Shown piece by piece: positions 23,110-34,328 of a DNA stretch of 64,000 bases. Every line of letters begins with the position of its first letter. Positions within the stretch are counted from its first letter, which is position 1. Origin of the DNA: Guadua angustifolia (taxonomy: Eukaryota > Streptophyta > Magnoliopsida > Poales > Poaceae); NCBI GenBank assembly GCA_036346375.1, contig CM070512.1:41152466-41216465 (forward strand). The letters are read 5' to 3'. The notes beneath the pieces were generated by a model, which had not been told where the DNA came from, made no database searches, and was given only the letters and a program-made list of their open reading frames with translations. Made by a program: the position numbers and the translations under genes.

Positions 23110-26100
23110 GATTTTGAACATTAGATAGCTGTTCATTGGTGTTGTTGGAGGGATGACAACTGATGATTAGTGTTTAACCTGCAGTTGATTTCGCATGAAA
23201 AGCAACTTCGAAAATGTTAATCCTGCTAAAACAGGTTATTGATTATACATTAGCAGTTTTTAAGAAGACTCTGGCGATATAGACGTCTTAATCATAGATT
23301 TCTTTATTCATACTGAGTTCGTTTGTCCATAAACTAAAGCTTAAAATTATGATTTTTAAGGTTTTTCAACTACTAAGATTTTTATGATAAACACTATGGA
23401 ATAACGTTATTTCTTTAGAACAAGGTTGCATATACATTGAATAATGTTTCTAAACTCATTTTATAACTTTTAGTATTTGGTTGAGGTATTAAACCTGTTG
23501 CTGAAAAGGCTTATAGGATGCTAAAGTTTACGCTATAAGAAATCGGCCAAAAGAGGCACGGAACTCTTATCGTTTAAGGGTTTTATGCAAGCGAAACTAC
23601 ATGACCCAAGAGCTGTAAATAGAATATTTTCTTAGAAAATTTAAGTACATATCTTAAACATCGTTTTGAGATATTCTACATGGAATTTGCACTTAGACGA
23701 GGTATTCTACGGTGGACAAAAGACTTCAGAGACTAATCGCGTAACACTATTTTGGGTCGTATTAAATCTCAACTTGCGACTACACTATACATGACAATTG
23801 GCTCATTTTTCTGGCATAAGTAGGGGATAATCTTAAGAGTATTTTAAAGTGGTTTTTTTTTGATATTGGGCTTTTATCCTAGATGCTTTTCATATAAATG
23901 TTCATTAGGGCCTAATGTATACTTAGCTCAACTTTGTATTAATATGAAGTATTTTTGCCTAACCCGCAAAGATATTATTCACTAGAGTTATAGGATTTGG
24001 TCTTTTCAAATTTGAACTTAGTTTATGAAAGTTATGACTATTTAGATAACACAAGTATTGATACTTCAGCTATGTGGTTAAGTGTTAATCATAACATCAT
24101 AATAGTGAATCTTACTATATCACATGGTCTGATCATGCAAGGCATTTAGGAACTAGTTATTCATGCCTTAGCACTTACTTGTGAAAATTTCTACACACCT
24201 GGTTGATCATACTCAATTCTTTAGGTACATATAACATGGAGGCATATATTGCTTAAGAAATTAAGTACAGACTACAATGCATTATGGTTATTTTTGTTGT
24301 AGCAGATAACATGGTCCTAAGGAGCCCTTCTCTTACCTTTTTACTTATTTATGAACTTTATTTATGTACTAGTCACCTATATATATACATACATCATTTC
24401 CATGCGAACTATTTACTATTCCTGAGAACAAATCTAAATCAAGCTCCTACTTTAGTCATTTCAGCATAATGTGAGCCTACTGCCATATGAATGTTTATAA
24501 TTCAATTTCATTTATTTCAGATTCCTTTTGCACAATTTATTCAGTTTTGAGTATTTATTGGATTGAAAATAACCTTTGGTATAAAGCGATCCAACAAAGG
24601 TAAAATATAAACATTTATATATATACTTGAGTTTCTGGTAGCATAAGGATTCAAACAAAATTAGTTTCATTAAACTTTGAGTTTGTTTGCAACATTTTAA
24701 TATGTAGCACATCTTTAAACCTTTTATTCAAATTTGAATTTCAAATTCATCCAATACTGTTTTTCAAAATATTTTTGCGTATTACGGAAGAACTAGATTT
24801 TAGAACTTTGTTTCACTTAATTTGGTTTAGAAATGCAAAAGTTATGCACATATGAGGTTGACTCGATTTGGAAAACCCAGAGAAAAAGGAAAATTACGCT
24901 TTCTCTGAACTGAAGGCGCAGTCCCACAGTGTACTCTGGGCTCGGCTAGAATCATACCAAGGTTGGAAATATTTTGTGCTAGCTGCTAGAATAGAAGGGT
25001 GTGCCTTAAATGACTGTCCAGTTATGGTGAGCATTTACACCATGGTTAGAGATACTAACATTTTTTTTTGCAACGTTGAGACAGTGGAGAGTTATAACGA
25101 TTGCTATATTGAATAGGAAGTGCTTTAGCTAAATACAGAAGATTCGGTTGGGCTTGGATAGGATTACCATTTCCTGACAATTGAGTGTCTTGCGGTTTTA
25201 CAAAGTAGATGAGGAGTGTTAGCAATTTATATTGAGAATCATTAGTAAGGATAAGCTATTTAAGGAGAGATACAGAATATGTTAAAATACTTGAGATGAG
25301 TGAAAGGATGCATTTTAGCCAAGATTTATTTGGGAAGAGCTGAAGGTCAGTTATAAGGCTAAAAATTTCATTACTCATTACTTTCAGCGAATGAATTAAT
25401 GGAGTGTGTTGCAGGCATCCTGCAACAATATGTGTTAGAGTAAAGTTATTTAGACCAAATTCTATTGGATTAGAGGCATTTTGCAACCACGTTTGACAAG
25501 ATGTTGGAATCGGAGAAGGGTGGTTAGATAAGGGTCATCTATATTACGAAGTAACATTTGATTCTTTCCAATTAACTCTAGTTGCGGTTTCTATGTAGAA
25601 TATGAAATTTCTGATTTGGTTTATAGGGCAACATTTCGTTCTTTAAAATCTTTTTAATTAAAATTTTCTTATTAAGCAGGGTTAACACATCGCAAATTTC
25701 AACCTAGTGGTTTAACATTCACGAGAGCAACCCGAAAGCAATAGAAAAGATCTACAACCAAAATTTTCAACAGCATAGAAATACTATATATATTTAACTT
25801 AGTACATAGGAAGGGTATCTACGGTTCTTCTTTTACTGGTCATATGTATTTATGCATAACAGGTTTACTGCATAGCTAGAAAAATCGTGTAGTTTGTATA
25901 ATACTATTCTTTTATTGTATGTTATTCAGCGATGAGTTTCTTTTAATCTTCGCACCTCTTGCTGTGTTAGTCTTCCGAGGCTTCGATGAAGTCGAAGAAG
26001 TTGTGATGTTTCATTGCTTCTATCTTCCTGAAGTTGCTGATGCAGACATCACGACGATGTTGATTTATTACCAAAATTATTTCCAAAAGATTCGTTGGTG

Positions 26101-27538
26101 ACTTCCATTTTGCAAAAGACAAGGAAAGAAATATTTCTAGTTCAGGGACACTTTATGGTACATAATTTAAGCAAAGTAATGAGGTGAGTTTTTGTGGTAC
26201 GGTTAGAAATTGTTACTAGAACATTAAGTTTTAACTAGCCTAAAGCAACATAAGCTAGTCTGGTATTTACCAATACGGCGAGATGTTGAACTCGGTTTAT
26301 ATATGGGCGGTGCGGTTTCAAATCGAGTTAAAAGTAGTAATGGAGTTTGTATTACTAATCTTGAGGAGATTAAGTTTTAAGAAAGGTTAATAACCATGGT
26401 GGTTACATAGGTGAGAAGCTGTACAGAAAGTAGATAAGTTCATAAAAGTCCTATGGAGGGAAGACACAGACTAAGTTATGTTTTTCTTTTGAAGATCATT
26501 CTAGTGTTTATATTCTGGAAGCATAGAACTTTTTTCGATTCTAATTTAAACTCACAGTACATAATTTAGGCAAAATAATGAGGTGAATCTTAAGGCACGA
26601 TGAGGAGCTGTTATTGGAAAGACCCGGTTTTAGCTAACTTAAGATGACTTAGGTAACTAGTGGTCACCTATATGACAAGATATTGGTATTAATCTATATA
26701 TAAACGGTGTGACCTCCAGAGGCTAGTAGCAGTAGTGGGGGCTATATTACTAATCTTGATGAAACTTGATTTTGAGAGAAGTTAACAACCAAAGTGGTTG
26801 CACAAGTGTGAGGTTGTATGATGAGAAGGGACAAGCTCATATAAAATTTTACAGAGAGAAGGGATAAACTATTTAGCAGTTTCTTATTTATCCTATGGGT
26901 TGAGCTTTCAGTATTCGTCCTATGGTTTAAGATTTCTCATATTCCTACCTGAGGACAATTTATTGTGAAACTTCAACCATAGTGGTCAAGTTACACATAA
27001 ATCAGTCCCGACATTCAGAAATAAAAACCAATTTCAAATAGCGAAACATAACGACAACGTACATTGCTCTTTATAACTAGAGCGAAATAATATGCTACGC
27101 GCAAGGGTCCTTATCTTAAGGTAGATCCTAATGCATTCTAATCATCTGCCCTTTTGCTGTTGGGTGATGCTAGCTCTTTATGAAGTAGAACCTTCGAGCT
27201 TTTGTCGGAAGTGGCGAAGCGCTGCATGTTTTCTTGAAATGGTTGGCGCAGACATTGTAGGCTTCACTGGTTGTCTTCATTGGTTGTCATGAAGGATGAC
27301 AGCAACCTGACTCAACATCTTTGGAAGCAAGCAGCAACGAAAAACCATTTTTAAGGAAAGAGGCATTTGTTCACCAAAACGAAATGGAAATAGAGACAAG
27401 AGTAGAGTCCTAAGAATGAGGAAAGGATAGCAAAGCCTACATTTTGGAAATATAGTAGCTTTTGGAAGTAAGATTTTGAATTCTCATATTCCAATGCTAA
27501 CGACCATTCTATCTAAGGTTTATCCTATGGTCAGTATA
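23110..27538. repeat. AT-rich non-coding interior with internal duplications
   Basis: No conserved protein motif was found on either strand. Two kinds of repeat are visible. Copies of the LTR ~220-bp repeat lie near 23340-23760. A diverged tandem duplication of about 400 bp lies at 26157-26550 against 26559-26900, sharing TACATAATTTA(A/G)GCAAA and ATATTACTAATCTTGA-type words. Small frames such as 24868-25116 look random. Confidence 0.55.
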
Positions 27539-27550
27539 GCTCTGATACCA
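27539..27550 (-). other. Primer-binding site (initiator tRNA-Met) of the large element
   Basis: The minus strand reads TGGTATCAGAGC four bases after the LTR end. This is the standard plant initiator-Met primer site and shows that the 5' LTR is 27555-32297. Confidence 0.9.
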
Positions 27551-27554
27551 ACTC

Positions 27555-30500
27555 TGTGAGACCCCGTTCTGATGAACAGGAACCTCCATGTGATTACTGT
27601 GCTATTCCCTGGATCAGTAGCTAGCACTCACATGTTTACAACAATTGGAAATCACCACCATACATTTTAATAATTAAGCGGAAACGATTATACAAATAAT
27701 ATTACAACTCAGAGAAATATAGCAGCAAAAGAAGCAAGCCTTGTGGTTTACCCATCCAATCCCGCAGGCAACCGACCAGGCATAAACTTCAGATAGAACA
27801 CGACGAAGAAAATCCCGCAACTTACGATGGACAACTCCGAAGCTTCGCTTACTAAACCACCTACAATATAATTAGGCAAGGGTGAGTATTTTACATACTC
27901 AGCAAGACTTGAGCAAAACCTATCATATATGCAGGCTATTTCAAAGGAGGCTACTACAGTTGATTTGCATAAAGCGAATTTGCATTTGTAAATCAAGATA
28001 TTCGCAAACGGAATTTAAAAGAGCATGTTTAATTGATAAGAAATAGATACAACAGTAAGTAATACTCCCAGCCCATCGTGAGTAGCGAATAATCCAAACC
28101 ATAATGTCCATCAATGCCAGCCCTTCGGCAGAAAGCAACAGTTGCTAAAAACAAGTTTAGACCAAAACCCATTTGAAAACAATAAAACATTTAACATTGG
28201 AATGACTTCACCGAGTGCTCATGACCGCGAGCGCGGCTAATCGATTAGATTTAAATTCTGCAGAGATGTACAACTTTACCCACAAGGAATGATCCACTCT
28301 TTGTGCAAGCTATTAGCACACTTCCTTTGGTGTGCCGCAGAGCGATCATACAGAGCCGTTACATTATTTAGACATGGCTTTGATCCAGCCCGGGACGTTA
28401 ACCCCCGCCATAGAACTAGAAACACACACCCAAGCCGTGGATCCACTTTCACACACAACACAACGTTTCTAAACATGGCAGGGCGTACACCGTTGCATTA
28501 GCAAGTAGACCTGACCGGAATACCCCGTCGGGTAGACCTGACCGGAATACCCGTGCTATCTCCCGCCTACCAATGAACAAAGCCAAGTCTAAATAACTTA
28601 ATAAGCTAAGGCTACCCCATAATAGCCCTCGTGGTTGCACGGAAATCTCGGATCAATAGCGCCCCATTGCTCGGTCCTTAATTGTGACACAGGCGACACT
28701 CCACCCTACACTACGTGCCATTCCTTTTCTGCACAACCGCTATTGCCAATAATCGCCGCATCAAAGTATAGTTTCATTTTGGATTTTTAATCAAAGTACC
28801 GCAACCATTTTCTCAAACAGACCATTCAGTTCCAAGTAAACATTTTCGAAACAAGTTTAATCATGATCATCTGCTCTTTAAATACTAAAGCATGGCTAAG
28901 GTGTTAAATATGAATCGATATACCCATGCAGACATTAAGTAATGCCTAGCCCTATTCTCGTGGTTAACAAGGTTCACATTTCATAATCATCAAAGGAGAT
29001 TCGCATGACAACAGGTATAGCTACCAATCCACAAGATAGCAATTTACGTAAAGTAATCGCATGCATAAAACAATTTGATGCACAAAAGGCATAGAAAATA
29101 GTAGGATCAATATGGTCAAAGGAAACTTGCCTTGTTTAATCATTGCTTACGGTGAAAATGAGGATTGCGGTTGACGATGGCGACGACGGAGCTAGAGACG
29201 TCGGGTTCTACACGTCGATCAACGGAAATAACGCAAATAAAAGACTTCAATAAGGGCAAAAGGAAATAGACAGCAAAACAAATAAAACTCTTTACAAGAA
29301 CAGGAATTGCTCTTTATGAATTTATTTACTTGATCTTACGAATGTAAGATGCAAAGATTGATTAGATTGATCCTTAGTTGCAAGCTTTCAATGACTTGTT
29401 ATCCATCTTTATTTGACTTTGCTTAGCATTAGCTTTATACAAGCTGAGTCTATTGATTTAGGCTACTGATGACATTTCCATCATACTTGAGAAGGCTCTG
29501 ATACAACAACTTCACAATTAAAGTCCAATTGTTCTTTCTACCGAATTCATGTTATAAAGTTTAGAAAACTTAACACTTAAGGTTATTTGGCTATTAGGTT
29601 TTGCATGCAAAACATAATGAGATATGATTATTTCTTCATAATAAGATGAGATTTATACTTTGTATAACAATACTAAGCTAATTCCATAAATTTTTGGCTT
29701 TGGCTGATACATTATATTCATTGGTTAAAATGCTAATATGGTATTAAGGTTTATATTATAAGAAACTGAATTGAAAATGTGCAGTTAACTATTATCACTT
29801 AAGGTTATTTAACCTACAGGATAAATATGTAAACCTTAGCAAAACGAGATTATCTTTTCATAGCAGGGTAGTATATACTTTGGAGGGTGCTACTGAGCTA
29901 ATTCCATAAGTTTTATGATTTAGCTGAGATATTATATTCATTGTTGTAATAGCTTAAGTGGTATTGTAAAGTTAACGATAATCGGAATCGGCCAAAAAGT
30001 GAATAAAAAGGTTAACACTTAAGGGTTTTGGGCTAACAGGAAGAATATGCAAATCTTAATGAAATAAGATTCTTTTTACAGATTATGGTAGTATAAACTT
30101 TGTACGATGTTTCTAAACTAGTTTTACTGATTTTAGTATTTGGATGAGTTATCTTATCTGTTGTTGAAACAGTCTAACTGACCACATTTGAAACCTTAAA
30201 TCGGCCAACTTTAAATCTTAATTTCCAACTAACCTATACATGATTCTTGATTCATTTTTCAGGTATTAGCAGGTAGCAATCCTAGAAATGTTTCAAACTG
30301 ATTTTGCATTATTTTGCTTTTAACTGCAATAGGTTTCTCTAATTACTTATTGTTTTAATTACTATTTTCTTCTATTAAGAACATGCAAATTAAATCTTAC
30401 CTTGTATATTTTTACACACATGGGTCCTTACTGTTTTAGGAACCTAATATGAATTACTTTATCATTTTGTGAGCCATTATACTATTATTTTGTTAATAGC

Positions 30501-32297
30501 CATAACAAGGTTCATTAATGATCATAGAGTAAATAAATTAAACTGAATTGAACATTTAAATATTTTTGTATATTTAAGTTTATTACGATCGAGGGCACAT
30601 AAGAATGTAGTTAATTATTTTAAGAAGTATATATCCTATATGTGCAGTACTGCCCATAATGAAGTGCTTGTATCATTCCAATTCTAATAATCATCCTACG
30701 ACTCAAAAACTAAATGTTTTTGGATATTTGAATACATCTTGATCCTAAAATCCCATGATCACTGATTTCATCTCTTCATTACTTATTATTCACAAAGTCT
30801 CATTAAAAATCATATTAGCATTATAATCAAGTTTAATATAAATAATTATTCTGCAGGTCAAGAATAAAATGTTTTTACATATTTATATCCTCTGTGATTT
30901 TAGATGATTATACAAATTTGTCTCACCTTAATTAGATTACAAGTGCAAAAGATATTCATGTTTGATCATTTAATCAATGAAAAAATGAGATAAGAAATGG
31001 GAATACGTTTTCACTTAGAAGGTGGCGCCTTCTCCTACCTCCATTTCGGTTCACAGAGTGAAGACAGAAACAGGGGGCATCTAGGGCTTGGCGGCGGGCA
31101 CTCCGCGATCTTCTAGTGAGGCGACGGCGCCAGAGGAGATCTCGACGAGGCGCACCCGTGGGTGAAGTCAATTCGTCGGGAGAGATACCACAGCAGCGCG
31201 CCCTCGAGCTCGGGGAGAGGCGGCAATGGCGGAAAATGGAGGAAGCAAACAACGGCGTTAGGGTTGAAATTGGTGGCCTCTTAAGCATTAAGGGGTACTA
31301 GGGGTTTCATTTTCCGGGTTTACCTGAAAGGGGAGTCTCCGAGGAGCGCTGTCCACGGTGGCCTGAGTCGGAGAAGCAGTATGCATCAGCATTCAAAATT
31401 GCATGAAGAGCTAGCGAAATAAGTGAGGGGTTTCGATCCTGGTGGCCTGGGGATGCTCTAGCTCCAAGGGATTTGGGAATGGTTGGCTGTGCTTCAAGAA
31501 TCGCAGTTGGCTTCGAGCTCCAGGGCTTCGGTCATGGCGCAAAGAACTGGGGCCTTTCTGCGCTTTGGCTGAGGAGAAAGAGAAGCAGTGGAGGGGGGAA
31601 ATGGAGCACTACTGCTGGTGTTCCCAAGGTGCAATGCATTTGATTGAGGCTGGTTGGATTGGTGCTTCGAGAGAGTTCGCTAGTGGAGCTAACCGAGTGG
31701 AGCGAACGGAGGAAGAGGGAGACGGTCTAGCAGCTGGTTCCAGGGTCCATTGTCAGTGACTGAAATGCTTCTCCAATGCCAACGGAACGGGAAATCGACG
31801 AATGGCCCACACGTCGGCGACTAATCAACTTTCTTATTTCGGATTTTTATTTTATTTGATTGAGGTCAATTTAAGTATATTAGTTTTCAACTTTTGTTTT
31901 TCAAAAGTATTTGATCTCAGGAGGCTTCTATAAATTTTTCAACTCCATTCGTGATTCCTATTATTTCATGTAAATTCTGACAACACATTACTTTGATTCA
32001 AATGTTGGCTTTCCATTTTATCTCTTCATTATTCTATGTGTAAAATTTCAATTGCTGGCTAAAATAATTTAATTCAACGATCAGAGTTCTCGTGGCAATT
32101 TTCTAAATTTTTACTTTTTATATTCTTACCCTTTTTTTTTCCTTTTCCATTCTTTAATTCCCTTTATTCGATTTTTCATGCAATGCAAAACTCCAAAGGA
32201 AATCCAAATAAACCAATAGCGTCAAGAAACTCAGAAATATATATTTTCAAATTCAAAATATATATTTTTACTTTATTAGAATTTTGGGGATGTTACA
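27555..32297 (-). repeat. 5' LTR (in element orientation) of the large element, 4,743 bp
   Basis: Same ends as the other copy. AT-rich parts are identical over long runs. Differences concentrate in C/G-containing short motifs and are largely 1-2 nt indels (see findings). Confidence 0.92.
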
Positions 32298-32302
32298 GGC
32301 CA

Positions 32303-32470
32303 AGCCCTAAAACTTTTTCCCCATTCTGTTATATTGTAACCTTGGGCCGACAGGGGAAGTCTAGGGATTTCTTCGTCAATTATGGTGTCAGCAGTTGAGT
32401 TTCCTACTGGCCCTAGATAATATTGATCTTCGCTATCAAGGATTGGGATCAGTACCTGAGAATGATCCAT
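32303..32470 (-). pseudogene. 5' coding part of the antisense gene, cut off by the nested insertion
   Basis: On the minus strand, ATG at 32470 opens a frame beginning MDHSQVLIPILDSEDQYYLG and running to the target duplication at 32302. The same frame continues, without shift once the 15,277-bp insert and one GGCCA copy are removed, at 17015 downward. The reading stays open on both sides of the junction, so the insertion hit a live frame. The plus-strand frame over the same bases (32395-32685) has no family resemblance and is taken as a shadow. Confidence 0.7.
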
Positions 32471-32582
32471 TCAGCCGACTGAGAGTTCGCTTGAAGTGGC
32501 GAAAGTGCACAGAAGATGAAGGCAGAAGCCGATTGAAAGCAGTGCGAAAGCAGGAAAGCGTGAAAATGACCGAGGGGGCCCC

Positions 32583-32596
32583 GCATATATATAGCA
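32583..32596 (-). promoter_or_regulatory. TATA-like box of the antisense gene
   Basis: The minus strand reads GTGCTATATATATGCGGGG about 115-125 nt upstream of the ATG at 32470, correct spacing for a TATA box and a leader of about 90 nt. It is separate from the LTR promoter and points the opposite way. Its use is inferred. Confidence 0.5.
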
Positions 32597-32774
32597 CGGT
32601 GAAAAGTAAAAAGTGGCGGGAAGCGAATTTGAGGCGACACCTGCCATTAAACCGCACTGAGATTTTACGGCGCAGCAGTTATTGACACAGTTTCCTAAAC
32701 CAACAATGAGGTAGCCGATGGATGAAGAAGCCGATGGATGATGAAGCCGATATATTTTAAAAGATAACAAGTTA

Positions 32775-32796
32775 TCTTCCAAAAATGGGGGGCATA
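32775..32796 (+). other. Polypurine tract of the Tat element
   Basis: AAAAATGGGGGGCATA lies directly before the 3' LTR start (32797), the position of the plus-strand primer in reverse transcription. Confidence 0.75.
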
Positions 32797-33469
32797 TGTT
32801 TGCACCAGTTTTGGAATTTCCAGAAGAATCGGTAGAGAAGCGTGAGTTTGGATAAGGCACGAAGACATTTAGGGAAAGTTTGGATAGCATACGGAAATCC
32901 TGTACAACATGCAGATAAAGTTTGGAAACTAGAGACCAAATCGGAATCTACAGAACCGATTCGGATTATGTTGTCGTATTGGATCAGAACTCGGATCGGC
33001 TAGGTGGGTATATAAGGCGCACCAAGGCTGCTTGAAGAGGGGCATCCACAAGAATCAACATCTACCAGTTTCTTTGCTTTCCGTAGTTCTTAGTCTTTTA
33101 GCATTGTAATCTTTCCTCTGTAAGTCGACATTGATCAAATAAAGTTGCGCATCGCCGATTGTTTGATCGTCATTGGCTTTTTTCAGGTTTGATTTATTCT
33201 GTCTTGTTGCGCATCGCCTTTTCAGAATCGATCTACCTTTTACCTCGGATTAGCCTTAATCGGCTAATCTAGTTACCCTTCTGATCGGCTTTCTGGCTGA
33301 TTCTTGATTCTTAGCCGATTCACTTCGAGGATCGGCTTGATCGAATTTCACATTACTTCCCTTATCGATTGCAGGGTCAAATCGATTGGCACGCTCGCGC
33401 AAAACTGAACCCGGCGTTCGTCCGGTGTGTTGTAAGCCAGAAACCCTCTTCACGTTTTTGGTGCCAACA
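32797..33469 (+). repeat. 3' LTR of the Tat element (673 bp)
   Basis: Same ends as the 5' LTR. By eye it differs from it at about eight single bases, mostly C/T or A/G, and one indel that restores TATATAAGG near 33009. It is followed by ACTAT against ATTAT before the 5' LTR, a probable 5-bp target duplication with one change. Confidence 0.93.
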
Positions 33470-33474
33470 ACTAT

Positions 33475-34328
33475 GAAGATTGAACCAACTTAGCTGTAAC
33501 TCATTAAGACAAAGTAGAAAATGGCAATACTGGGGCATAGTATTACTGGGTACTAACCCATCTCTGCTCTTCTGCTAACAAAACTCTCGGAATTCATTAC
33601 AAGTGTTCTTCACCTTCTGAGCACCAACACTGCAAAATACAGAAATATACAATCAGGAAGGCACTAATGGTTTGCAATATCGTAAAATATGTCGACAAAG
33701 CTCAAGAATGGAAGCTTCTGGGATGGGAGCTTCTGGGTAAAACTCAAGTAGATGTGTAACTGGAGAATAGCTTCAATAGATTGTTGAGAGCTTCAGTTTG
33801 GTAAATTAATCATTTGCTATACATGACATATTATCTGCCATATTGGAATGTTGAGTTGTACATTAGAAACATACCAGATCTGTTTTATCAGCTGAAAGAA
33901 CCATATGCTGCCACTCTGTCATTGCTGAATCGGAGGGCACATTGGACTATGGCATATGGATTTACAATTAAGTTCTCTCACCTGACCATCATACAATGAT
34001 GATACAACCCAGGATATTGATCTGCTTCAAGGACCAATCTCCTGGGATTTCTCAGCTAAGTACCAGCAGGAGTATACAATGATACATCCTAGGATATTGA
34101 TCTACTTCATTGATACAACTAAGTACCAGCAGGAGTATACAAGCCATACAAATAAAAAGACCTCAACTGAGCACCAGCAGGAGTATACAAGCCATATAAC
34201 TAAGTAAGAACAGATGAAGAAATGAATTACTAAATCAGGAGTATACAAGCCATACAACTAAGTCTGATATGAACAACAGTCAAAGAACATTTAGTTTAAC
34301 CATTTCTTTCGAAGTAAGTACCTCGAAG
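33475..34328. other. Right half of the Harbinger element, between insertion and ORF1
   Basis: No gene. A short word, ACCAGCAGGAGTATACAA, recurs at about 34061, 34125 and 34173, with a partial copy near 34240, giving a loose array at the 3' side of ORF1. Confidence 0.5.

Larger units (their letters stand above)
17021..32297 (-). mobile_element. Large non-autonomous gypsy (chromovirus-derived) element with 4.7-kb LTRs
   Basis: Two long repeats, 17021-21738 and 27555-32297, flank a 5.8-kb interior. Perfect GGCCA target duplications lie at 17016-17020 and 32298-32302. Orientation is minus: read that way the LTR starts TGTAACATCCCC and ends GGGGTCTCACA, the initiator-tRNA-Met primer site TGGTATCAGAGC follows the 5' LTR (27550-27539), and a polypurine tract AAGGGGGGTAGATC precedes the 3' LTR (21755-21739). 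The interior has no long frame. It keeps only a gag zinc-knuckle remnant and an integrase C-terminus with chromodomain, so it is a deletion derivative of a chromovirus (Tekay/Del-like by the LTR start and chromodomain; inference). In size and structure it resembles large retrotransposon derivatives (LARDs). Confidence 0.9.
6448..33469 (+). mobile_element. Tat-lineage Ty3/gypsy LTR retrotransposon, interrupted by a second LTR element
   Basis: Two near-identical LTRs (6448-7119 and 32797-33469, both TGTTTGCACC...GTGCCAACA) bracket gag, protease, reverse transcriptase, two RNase H modules and integrase in gypsy order on the plus strand, followed by a long antisense gene. Without the nested element (17021-32297) the length is about 11.7 kb. 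The protease motif is LVDGGATVNLMP. A second RNase H of the archaeal type and the 3' antisense ORF point to the Tat lineage. By eye the LTRs differ at about 8 positions plus one indel (about 1.2%), so insertion was recent. A polypurine tract lies just before the 3' LTR. Coding regions carry several stops, so the copy is not autonomous. Confidence 0.92.

Noticed and set aside
24868..25116. Plus-strand frame of 82 codons in the long-LTR element interior
   Set aside because: No motif, no introns and no match to gag or pol; expected by chance.
32395..32685. Plus-strand frame near the Tat 3' end
   Set aside because: Opposite to the antisense gene start and its TATA box; no similarity to known Tat proteins.
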